Assembly: GCA_964586835.1 (NCBI GenBank) | Contig: CAZPIC010000029.1 | Location: forward strand, 1-30,712 | Source: CAZLYF01 sp964586835 | GTDB taxonomy: Bacteria > Bacillota > Clostridia > Christensenellales > Aristaeellaceae | DNA: 30,712 nucleotides | Direction: 5' to 3' | Part shown: one piece after another, positions 24,154-30,712 of the stretch | How the letters are laid out: each line of letters begins with the position of its first letter | Numbering within the stretch: the first letter of the stretch is position 1 | The notes under the pieces: generated by a model | Told to the model about the DNA's origin: nothing | Database searches by the model: none | What the model saw: the letters and a program-made list of their open reading frames with translations, nothing else | Program-made: the position numbers and the translations under genes

Positions 24154-24181
24154 ACGGGGTTCCGAGCGACTGGAACCCCGT
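24154..24181 (-). terminator. Hairpin downstream of the dipeptide-importer operon
   Basis: ACGGGGTTCC (24154-24163) and GGAACCCCGT (24172-24181), a perfect 10-bp stem with an 8-nt loop, about 27 bp after the stop of the binding-protein gene. No T tract follows on the minus strand, so termination would be weak or factor-assisted. Confidence 0.5.
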
Positions 24182-24207
24182 ATGAGATTAGGCGCGGCGC
24201 TTCTCAG

Positions 24208-25860
24208 CTACCGGCTGGGGTTGAGGGTCCACTCTTCGATGTAGCGCTCGTAGTTGGACCATTCGTTGGAGAGAATCAGTTGTTCGGGCAGGTTCACGCG
24301 GGCGGTGTTGAACACCTGCAGGTTTTTTAGGGAAAAGAGAGGCAGGAACCAGAGCATCTTTTCAGATTCGATCTCCTGCATCTTAAGCAGGAGCGCCTTG
24401 CGCTGGGCAACATCGCCTGTTTTCCAGAGCGCCTCGATCAGATCATCCATGTCTGTCTGGTCGAGAGGGAGCACGTTGCCCATGATGCTCTTTTTCAGGT
24501 TCGCATTGTGGAAAGGGTTGTAGGCTTCTTCGACGGTCATTGCGGACAGTCCCGCATAGCAGAAGTCATAGTCCCTGACTTCGTAGATCCCCGAGGTGAG
24601 GTCCCCGGTCAGCAGCTTCCATTCAGCCTTGATGCCCACATCGTCCAGGTAGCTGACGACTGCGTCCATGAAATTGGCGGTGGTCTGATCGGAGTAATAA
24701 GCTGCGAGCTTGACGGTCTTTGAAAAATCGAAGCCACACGCCTCAAGCAGTTGTCTTGCTTTCTCGGGGTTGTAATCGTAGTCATATACTTCATCGTTGT
24801 AATAGTCAAACGCAGCGGGGATCTTGGTGTTGGTTAAGACGGCCTGTCCGGGCAGCAGCCCGTCAGCGAGCGCCTTGCGATCGATGGCATGCAAGAAGGC
24901 ACGGCGCGCGCGGATGTCTTGGAAGAGGCTCGCGTTGTGACCACCCGCGCCGTTGGCATTCCACATGAAGTAACGGATAAAGTAGATGTCCACAAAGAAC
25001 ATCTCATAGTTGGGATTTTGCACCGCCGCTTCCGCGGTGGCCAAGTCGTTGATGTGGAAGAAGTCGATCTCGTCAGCCAGCGCGCGGGCGGGGTAGTCGA
25101 TTTGCGACATCTGTGTCATCTTGACCAGCTGGATTTGCGGTTTCTTGCCGAAGTAATCCGGAAAGGCTTCCAGCAGAGCATAGTCGTTGGGTTTGAAATC
25201 TTTGACGTAATAGGGGCCTGTGCCGATAGGGTGATCAAAGTACTCGGAGGTTGGGAAGGCGATCGGATCGATATGCTCAATTCGATGCCTTGGCAGGATG
25301 TTGAGCTGGGCCATCGACAGCAGGAAGGTCCCACTGGGTTCAGCCATCTCAATGGTAATGACATTCCCTTCGGACTTGAGGCCCTCGAGTTCGTCAGCGG
25401 GCATGGCGTCTGGGTTGTCGAGGAACTCTCGACCGCCCTGGATGCTCACCAGCGCACCGCGGAGGACGGCGTTGAGAGAGGGAGCTTTCAGCGCATACTT
25501 GATGCTGTATACGACGTCGTCAGCGCTGAAAAGCTCCCCGTCATGCCACTGGATGCCATCGTGTATTGTAAAACGATACTGCATGCCATCCTCGGAGACG
25601 GTCCACTCCTTGGCGAGGTCGCCGTGTACAGGGTTTAGGTCCGCGTCCAACCGCAACAGGCGCGAGAATAGCATCATGCGCCCGATGGATCCGTAGTCGC
25701 CAAGGCAGTTGGGGAACTTGTCACTCATGCCCTCCGTGGTGGGCAGCAAAAGCATGTCCGGCCCCAAGCCTTTCTTGGCTTCCGCGAGTGCGGGAAGCTG
25801 AGTGAAGACCAAGCTCAGCGTCACCATTAGGGTGAGGAGTCGTGTTGTGTGTTTTTTCAT
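24208..25860 (-). CDS. Dipeptide/oligopeptide-binding protein
   Basis: 550-residue family 5 extracellular solute-binding protein of the DppA/OppA type. Residues 1-28 are a Sec signal peptide (K-K-H, hydrophobic core, L-P-A-L-A-E-A) with no lipobox cysteine. Family features include K-E-W-T-V-S-E-D-G, then Y-R-F-T-I-H-D-G-I-Q-W-H-D-G-E and S-A-D-D-V-V-Y-S-I-K. The start at 25860 follows AAGGAAGG; 21 upstream codons are not family-like. It is the last gene of the importer operon, separated from the ATPase gene by about 130 bp containing a hairpin. Ligand (dipeptide, oligopeptide or other) cannot be decided from sequence. Confidence 0.92.
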   Translation of the reverse strand: MKKHTTRLLTLMVTLSLVFTQLPALAEAKKGLGPDMLLLPTTEGMSDKFPNCLGDYGSIGRMMLFSRLLRLDADLNPVHGDLAKEWTVSEDGMQYRFTIHDGIQWHDGELFSADDVVYSIKYALKAPSLNAVLRGALVSIQGGREFLDNPDAMPADELEGLKSEGNVITIEMAEPSGTFLLSMAQLNILPRHRIEHIDPIAFPTSEYFDHPIGTGPYYVKDFKPNDYALLEAFPDYFGKKPQIQLVKMTQMSQIDYPARALADEIDFFHINDLATAEAAVQNPNYEMFFVDIYFIRYFMWNANGAGGHNASLFQDIRARRAFLHAIDRKALADGLLPGQAVLTNTKIPAAFDYYNDEVYDYDYNPEKARQLLEACGFDFSKTVKLAAYYSDQTTANFMDAVVSYLDDVGIKAEWKLLTGDLTSGIYEVRDYDFCYAGLSAMTVEEAYNPFHNANLKKSIMGNVLPLDQTDMDDLIEALWKTGDVAQRKALLLKMQEIESEKMLWFLPLFSLKNLQVFNTARVNLPEQLILSNEWSNYERYIEEWTLNPSR

Positions 25861-25901
25861 TTTTTCCTTCCTTTCATGAAGTTTTAACAAGTGAAACGCG
25901 C

Positions 25902-25950
25902 GCCCGCAGGATTTGAGCGTCAAACCGATGATCGGGGGGAGGCTGCGGGC
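25902..25950 (-). promoter_or_regulatory. Intercistronic hairpin ahead of the peptide-binding-protein gene
   Basis: GCCCGCAG (25902-25909) pairs with CTGCGGGC (25943-25950) around a 33-nt loop in the only sizeable gap of the operon. There is no T tract. It may protect or process the binding-protein mRNA, as suggested for the 2994-3017 hairpin. The long loop makes this tentative. Confidence 0.35.
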
Positions 25951-25992
25951 TGTGAGAAGCCATGGCCCCTTCGGGCGAACGGCCGACTTCTG

Positions 25993-27030
25993 TCATGAGT
26001 TGTTTTCCCGGATGACCCAATGTCTGTTTTTGCTCAGTTGCCTTGAGAAATGGCAGGCCACCAGGTGTTCTGGCTCGGAGGGGCAGGGAAGCAGTACGGG
26101 CTCTTCTTCTCTGCAAATCTCCTCTGCAAAGCAGCAGCGGGTGTGGAAACGACAGCCGTCTGGAGGTTCACTGGGAGAGGGTACGTCGCCCTCAAGGATG
26201 ATGCGCTGCCTGCTGACCCCCCTCTCGGGAATAGGGATCGCCGAGAGCAGGGCACGCGTATAGGGATGGCGATATCTGCTGTATAGGTCCGCCGCGCCCG
26301 CCAGCTCCACGATCTTTCCCAGGTACATCACCGCGATCCGATCGCTCATGTACTCGACAACAGACAGGTCGTGGGCAATGAAGACATAGGTCAGGGAAAG
26401 TTTCCGCTGTAGATCCCTGAGGAGGTTGAGTACCTGGGCCTGGATAGAGACATCCAGTGCGGAGACCGGCTCATCGCATACGAGGAGCTCGGGGCCTACG
26501 CAAAGCGCACGGGCGATGCATAGGCGCTGGAGTTGCCCACCGGAAAACTCGTGCGGGTAACGAAAGACATAGTCCGACTGCAGATTGACAGCTTCCAGCA
26601 GCTGGGCGATGCGCTTTTTCCTTGCCTTTGCGTCTCCCAAGCCGTGCACCCGGAGAGGCTCGTCAAAGGCTTCCTGGACGGTTTTTACCGGATTGAAGGA
26701 GGAATAGGGGTCCTGAAAGACCATCTGAATCTTTTTTCGCGCCCTGAAGCTTTCTTCCCGGTCAAGCGAGAGCAGGTCGGTCAGACCCCCTTCGCCAAGC
26801 CGGTAATTCAAATGACCTTCAGTGGGTTCATAGAGACGAACGATGGTCTTTCCGAGCGTCGTTTTCCCGCAGCCACTTTCGCCGACAAGGCCCAGTGTCT
26901 CACCCCGGCGGACGAACAGGCTGACGCCGTCCACAGCGTGAAGCGCCCCGGTGGTCCTGCGGAGGAAACCTTCCTGCACCGGAAAATGCATCTTCAGGTG
27001 CTGGAGCTCTAAAAGCACCTCATGGTTCAT
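25993..27030 (-). CDS. dppF: Dipeptide ABC transporter ATPase, DppF/OppF type
   Basis: 345-residue ATPase. Walker A G-E-S-G-C-G-K-T at 50-57, Q-loop F-Q-D-P-Y-S-S-F-N-P, signature F-S-G-G-Q-L-Q-R, Walker B L-L-V-C-D-E-P-V-S-A-L-D, and the H-loop A-H-D-L. The C-terminal oligopeptide-transporter extension with cysteines (G-C-R-F-H-T-R-C) is present. The ATG at 27030 overlaps the dppD end by 11 bases; GAGG lies upstream. An open frame of 66 further codons runs through dppD and is rejected as start. It works as a heterodimer with the dppD product. Confidence 0.93.
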   Translation of the reverse strand: MNHEVLLELQHLKMHFPVQEGFLRRTTGALHAVDGVSLFVRRGETLGLVGESGCGKTTLGKTIVRLYEPTEGHLNYRLGEGGLTDLLSLDREESFRARKKIQMVFQDPYSSFNPVKTVQEAFDEPLRVHGLGDAKARKKRIAQLLEAVNLQSDYVFRYPHEFSGGQLQRLCIARALCVGPELLVCDEPVSALDVSIQAQVLNLLRDLQRKLSLTYVFIAHDLSVVEYMSDRIAVMYLGKIVELAGAADLYSRYRHPYTRALLSAIPIPERGVSRQRIILEGDVPSPSEPPDGCRFHTRCCFAEEICREEEPVLLPCPSEPEHLVACHFSRQLSKNRHWVIRENNS

Positions 27031-28051
27031 CGCGATCCTCAGGGAGCGGGGTCCCGTCCGCCAGCACACAGCGCACCAGGTGGCCGGCGCCCGTGTCCCT
27101 GTACGGCGGTGGGGTGGCACAGCGGGGCGTGGCGTAGTCGCAGCGTGGGGCGAAGGCACAGCCGTCCGAAATCTCCGACGGATCCGGCGTGTTGCCACGG
27201 ATCGGTACCAAGCGATCTCTCCCCGCATTGCCCAGCACGGGGACGGATTTCATCAGTGCCTGCGTGTACGGGTGAGCAGGGTGGAAGAAGATGTCCTCTG
27301 CGGTGCCGAACTCCATGACCTTGCCCATGTACATAACGGCGATATCGTCGGCCATGTCGGAGACGATGCCCATGTTGTGTGTGATCATGATAATGGAGAA
27401 CCCGAGCTGCCTTTGCAGCTCCTGCATCAGTTCAAGGATCTGTGCCTGGATCGTCACGTCCAGCGCAGTGGTCGGTTCGTCGGCGATGAGGAGCTCGGGC
27501 CCGCAGATGAGACCCATGGCAATCATCACGCGCTGTTTCATGCCGCCGGAGAACTGATGGGGATACTCGTGGATACGCCGGTCCGCATTGGGGATGCTGA
27601 GCCGCTCCAGCATGGACAGCGCCCTTTGCATGGCATCGGACTTGGAGACACGCTCATGCTCCCGCAGGGCTTCGACGATCTGGTCGCCGATGCGGTGGAC
27701 CGGGTTCAAAGAGGACATCGGATCTTGGAAGATCATGGAGATATCCTTGCCACGGATGGCGCGCATCTCTCTGCCGGAAGACCTGAGGCTGAGCAGGTTC
27801 ACCGGGTCGCGCCCCTTGGGGTGGAAGAGGATCTCGCCGCTGAAGACGCGGGCAGTTTTGGGTAACAGCCGCAGGATAGTATGCGCCGTGATGCTCTTGC
27901 CGCAGCCGCTTTCGCCCACCAGCCCCAGTGTTTTTCCCGCCCGCACGTCAAAGCTCACGCCATCCACAGCACGGATTACGCGCTTGCGCAGACGAAAGTG
28001 TGTTCTGAGGTTTCTGACGCGGAGCAGGGATCTGTTATCGTGAACGGTCAT
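27020..28051 (-). CDS. dppD: Dipeptide ABC transporter ATPase, DppD/OppD type
   Basis: 343-residue ATPase. Walker A G-E-S-G-C-G-K-S at 46-53, Q-loop F-Q-D-P-M-S-S-L-N-P, signature F-S-G-G-M-K-Q-R, Walker B L-L-I-A-D-E-P-T-T-A-L-D, H-loop T-H-N-M. The C-terminal extension D-G-C-A-F-A-P-R-C with two later cysteines fits the cysteine-rich tail of OppD/DppD proteins. It starts 9 bp after dppC and overlaps dppF by 11 bases. Confidence 0.94.
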   Translation of the reverse strand: MTVHDNRSLLRVRNLRTHFRLRKRVIRAVDGVSFDVRAGKTLGLVGESGCGKSITAHTILRLLPKTARVFSGEILFHPKGRDPVNLLSLRSSGREMRAIRGKDISMIFQDPMSSLNPVHRIGDQIVEALREHERVSKSDAMQRALSMLERLSIPNADRRIHEYPHQFSGGMKQRVMIAMGLICGPELLIADEPTTALDVTIQAQILELMQELQRQLGFSIIMITHNMGIVSDMADDIAVMYMGKVMEFGTAEDIFFHPAHPYTQALMKSVPVLGNAGRDRLVPIRGNTPDPSEISDGCAFAPRCDYATPRCATPPPYRDTGAGHLVRCVLADGTPLPEDRDEP

Positions 28052-28060
28052 GCTGTGTTC

Positions 28061-28930
28061 CTATACTTGTTTGGGGTCCAGGGCGTCGCGAAGGCCGTCA
28101 CCAAAGAAGTTCACGCCCAGGACAAAGAGGGCAATCGAGAGGCCGGGAGCCATCCAAACCCAGGGGTGCTGCTGTATGCTGATGATCTCTCGAGCAGCGT
28201 TCATGATGTTGCCCCAGGTGGGCGTGCCAGAGGGTACCCCAAGACCAATAAAGGAGAGAGCAGCCTCCTGCAAAATGAAGCCGGCAGTGTTGAGCGTCAT
28301 CTGTACAATGACGGGGCCCAGGCAATTGGGCAGGATGTGCCGAAAGGCGATGGACAGATCGCTGAGTCCGAAGACCTTGCAGGCTTCAACGAAGCTTTCC
28401 TCGCGCAGGGAGAAAAAGCGGCCACGCACCATCCTGAAGGTGGCGACCCACCCGGTGGCAGTGAAGATATAGATCAGGTTCACCATATTCTGGCTGAGAA
28501 TTGTCACCAGTACCAAAACGAGGAGGATCTGGGGAAAGATGGAGACAAGCTCTGCGATCTTGACAAAGACAGCGTCCAGGACGCCGCGGAAATACCCACA
28601 GAGGCTGCCGATGATGACGCCTAAGACCATCCCTCCGACAGCCCCCGACAACCCCACCAGGATCGAGATGCGCCCGCCGTAGAGTACCCGGGCGAATACA
28701 TCGCGGCCCAGCTTGTCCGTGCCCAGGGGGTGCGCCCCGCTGGGGGGCAGCGCCTGGGCACTGAAATCCGGCTTCGTTGGATTGTAGGGTGTCAACAGTG
28801 GGGCAGAGGCGCACATCAGGATGATCGCTGTCATAGAGAACAGCCCGACGAGGGCGAGCCTGTTCGCAGACAGGCTGTGAAAGACGATCCTGAAGCGGCT
28901 GGAGCGCCTGCTCCCTTTGGAACCCTTCAT
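28061..28930 (-). CDS. dppC: Dipeptide ABC transporter permease, DppC type
   Basis: 289-residue permease. An N-terminal basic segment is followed by a first membrane helix at about 27-47, then the periplasmic H-P-L-G-T-D-K-L-G-R-D motif that marks DppC/OppC subunits. The EAA loop is E-A-C-K-V-F-G-L-S then H-I-L-P-N. The C-terminus ends in G-D-G-L-R-D-A-L-D-P-K, as usual for this subunit. It lies 18 bp after dppB and 9 bp before dppD. Confidence 0.95.
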   Translation of the reverse strand: MKGSKGSRRSSRFRIVFHSLSANRLALVGLFSMTAIILMCASAPLLTPYNPTKPDFSAQALPPSGAHPLGTDKLGRDVFARVLYGGRISILVGLSGAVGGMVLGVIIGSLCGYFRGVLDAVFVKIAELVSIFPQILLVLVLVTILSQNMVNLIYIFTATGWVATFRMVRGRFFSLREESFVEACKVFGLSDLSIAFRHILPNCLGPVIVQMTLNTAGFILQEAALSFIGLGVPSGTPTWGNIMNAAREIISIQQHPWVWMAPGLSIALFVLGVNFFGDGLRDALDPKQV

Positions 28931-28948
28931 GGCGATGCTCCTCCTTCC

Positions 28949-29905
28949 TCAGCCGTAATGGACCCGTGGATCGAGCAGGCCGGTCAGCAGGTCTATCAGC
29001 AGGCTGGACAGGAGCGATACGATGGAGAGCAGGAAGATGATGATCAGGACCAGCTGGTAGTCGTTGTTGTTGATGGCGGAAAGCAGACGTTGTCCGATGC
29101 CGGCATAGCCGAAAACCTGTTCGATGACGACTGCGCCCCCCACCAGCATCGGCAGCCGCAAACAGACCAGGACGCTGATGGGCATCAGGGCGTTGCGGAA
29201 GACGTGTCGGGTAAAGACCTTCCACTCCGGCAAGCCTTTGGCACGTGCAGTCTTGACGTAGTTTTGGTTCATGACGTCCAGCATGGAATTGCGTGTGTAA
29301 CGCGTGAGCGCGGCTGTCAGGGTGATCCCCAGACTCATCGCCGGCAGGAGGATATACTTGAGATTGACCCAAAACGTTGCGCCAATCTCGGTTCTGCCCT
29401 GAGCGGGAAGCCATTTGAGCCGGATCGCGAAGAACAGGATCGCCAGGACGCCGATAAAGAACTCCGGCATGGATATGCCAATGACGCCAAAGATGGAAGA
29501 GAGGTAATCAATAAAGGAATTGTGCTTGACCGCGGAGAGGATGCCAAAGCCAAGGCCCAGGACGACGGAGAATAAAAGGGAGGCCAGTGACAGCCAGATC
29601 GTAGCCGGCAGCAGGTTCGCGATGATGTCGCTGATCCGTGCACCGGTCGTGATGCTGTAGCCCAGGTCACCCTGTAGGAGCCCGGATAGCCATTTGAGAT
29701 AGCGCACCAACATCGGCTTGTTGAGCCCGGCAGTTTCGCGCAGCGTTTCGAGCTGGTCAAGCGTCAGGTTGGTAATTGTCTCTGGTGAGAACCGTGACAT
29801 CATAGGATCGCCGGGCGTCTGCTCGAGCGCGATGAACACGAGCAGGCTGATCACCAGGATCATGGGGAGCATCATGAAAATCCGGTGGGTGAAGTATTTA
29901 AGCAT
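28949..29905 (-). CDS. dppB: Dipeptide ABC transporter permease, DppB type
   Basis: 318-residue permease, first gene of the operon. The N-terminus M-L-K-Y-F-T-H-R-I with the first helix and the T-P-G-D-P motif near residue 30 identify DppB/OppB. L-G-Y-S-I near 99, the EAA loop around R-A-K-G-L-P-E-W-K-V then H-V-F-R-N-A-L-M-P, and the end L-L-D-P-R-V-H are also standard. Membrane channel partner of DppC. Confidence 0.95.
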   Translation of the reverse strand: MLKYFTHRIFMMLPMILVISLLVFIALEQTPGDPMMSRFSPETITNLTLDQLETLRETAGLNKPMLVRYLKWLSGLLQGDLGYSITTGARISDIIANLLPATIWLSLASLLFSVVLGLGFGILSAVKHNSFIDYLSSIFGVIGISMPEFFIGVLAILFFAIRLKWLPAQGRTEIGATFWVNLKYILLPAMSLGITLTAALTRYTRNSMLDVMNQNYVKTARAKGLPEWKVFTRHVFRNALMPISVLVCLRLPMLVGGAVVIEQVFGYAGIGQRLLSAINNNDYQLVLIIIFLLSIVSLLSSLLIDLLTGLLDPRVHYG

Positions 29906-30300
29906 GTGCCCACCTCGCTGCGCCGGAACGCTTCACTGCGGGTGAAAGCACTGCCCAAGGGTGAGATGCCTGGGGAACGGAGAGCCCTCGCGGACAAAAG
30001 ACAACCCTTACCCTGTTGCCGCTAGGACATTTTCGACGAGCTGCTATGCCAAGGGAGAGGTTCGCTTTCATGCCTTTCTCAGTAATCATCGTGGGGATTC
30101 TACCAGAAAGAGAACTCTCCGTCTACAATCCGTGTCGTCAGGCAGGGCACACGCATGAACGGTCAGGATCTATTCTCGCGTCGAGCTGCTGATAAACCAT
30201 CACATGGGCGTACCCGATATCCATTGAGCGGAAGAAGATCCATGCGTCATTAAAAGAGGGCGCAAAACGAGTATGCTCAGCCAATGAAAAGGAAGTTGAC
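29906..30300. other. Leader region of the peptide-importer operon; no gene seen
   Basis: About 395 bp with no recognisable protein in any frame. The putative operon promoter is at 30097-30125, which would leave a leader of about 190 nt before dppB. I looked for riboswitch or T-box features in that leader and saw none I could support. Confidence 0.4.
30097..30125 (-). promoter_or_regulatory. Putative promoter of the peptide-importer operon
   Basis: On the minus strand TAGACG (30120-30125), 17 bp, TAGAAT (30097-30102) with TGG directly upstream (extended -10). Confidence 0.4.
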
Positions 30301-30507
30301 GCCGGTCTCTGTTGCCGCAGGGAATCAGGCGTTTTGTGCAGCGTGTCTTGATAAAAGAAAACCACCGGAAACCGAGGGGAGGCGTAGCCCTGCCCTTCGA
30401 GCATCTCTGGCACGTAGTTTTCAAGAACTCAGCTTCAAAATCAAGTATCGTATCGCCCTATCTGTGCGCTAATGCACGTCTCTCAAGCTCGTAAACCATT
30501 CAGGTTC
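30301..30507 (+). repeat. Dispersed repeat 1, copy B
   Basis: Diverged copy of 241-446 in the same orientation. The codon that is the transposase stop in copy A (TAA at 261) aligns with GGA here. The transposase coding part upstream is not recognisable, so this is a remnant of an IS1380-like element end. Confidence 0.6.
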
Positions 30508-30657
30508 CTATTCTGAAGGGCTTCGCCCAGCTCAATGGTGTTTTTTGAGGGCTTTGGGAAGTCTCGCCCTCATTTATTGTAAGCGTTTAAAGAGGATCAT
30601 TTCTGATCGAAGTTCATCTCAATGAGAAACAATATGCAATAGCCTCCTCAGGCCCCC
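30508..30657. other. Stretch with a cre-like site at 30578-30591
   Basis: No gene seen. TGTAAGCGTTTAAA at 30578-30591 matches 13 of 14 positions of the CcpA-type cre consensus (TGWAANCGNTNNCA). There is no adjacent gene inside the window, so it may serve one to the right or be chance. Confidence 0.3.
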
Positions 30658-30712
30658 CGCAGTGCCTCATGTCAAGTTGAGCGCGAAAGAAATCTTCGAT
30701 GCCTCACATACT
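30658..30712. repeat. Dispersed repeat 2, copy D, cut by the window edge
   Basis: Matches 4874-4926 in the same orientation with the identical block TGTCAAGTTGAG. It continues past the right edge. Confidence 0.5.

Noticed and set aside
26993..27865. 304-codon plus-strand frame across the two ATPase genes
   Set aside because: Antisense shadow of the conserved dppD and dppF genes.
29906..30096. Riboswitch or T-box leader upstream of dppB
   Set aside because: No conserved T-box sequence or recognisable aptamer core could be found by eye.

Overview
The window looks like a chromosomal segment of an anaerobic, fermentative bacterium with fairly high GC (high-50s % by eye). The content is dominated by ABC importers, sugar kinases and epimerases, a flavodiiron oxygen/NO reductase and a large block of tRNA genes with encoded CCA ends. 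The three substrate-binding proteins have Sec signal peptides with no lipobox cysteine, which is unusual for a classical monoderm. A diderm lineage or a Clostridia-like lineage with non-lipidated binding proteins both fit. I cannot name the taxon from this sequence.

Layout. 1-450: 3' end of an IS1380-type transposase and its 3' flank, a diverged copy of which recurs near the right edge. 802-1577: promoter, seven tRNA genes (Arg-UCU, His-GUG, Gln-UUG, Lys-UUU, Leu-UAG, Gly-GCC, Gly-UCC) and a terminator. 1607-4845 (minus): a CUT1-type sugar importer operon (two permeases, then a UgpB-like binding protein; no ATPase). 4846-5806: gene-poor stretch with a dispersed repeat and a 17-bp tandem repeat broken by a 100-N assembly gap. 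5807-6058: promoter, tRNA-Lys(CUU) and a bidirectional terminator.

6195-13987 (minus) is the most interesting part: one tightly packed eight-gene operon. It encodes a GATase1-like protein, a ribose-type (CUT2) importer (ATPase, permease, binding protein), then after a hairpin a deoxyhypusine-synthase-like protein of unknown function, a PfkB kinase resembling the HldE heptose kinase domain, a ROK kinase lacking the zinc motif, and a GmhA-like sedoheptulose-7-phosphate isomerase. This suggests import and phosphorylation/isomerisation of an unusual (perhaps seven-carbon) sugar.

14174-16906 (minus): a glycosylasparaginase and an M3 oligoendopeptidase. 17116-22796 (plus): a free-methionine-sulfoxide-reductase-like GAF protein, an exported protein of unknown function, two broken genes (an ADP-ribosylglycohydrolase and a D-allose-kinase-like ROK gene carrying a 61-bp duplication), an AlsE-like epimerase and an N-acetylhexosamine 1-kinase (NahK). 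The glycosylasparaginase (releases GlcNAc from GlcNAc-Asn) and NahK (phosphorylates GlcNAc at C1) could act in one amino-sugar salvage route.

22839-24038 (minus): flavodiiron protein. 24208-30125 (minus): a complete dipeptide/oligopeptide importer operon (DppB, C, D, F, then the binding protein). 30126-30712: gene-free, with copies of two dispersed repeats seen elsewhere in the window.
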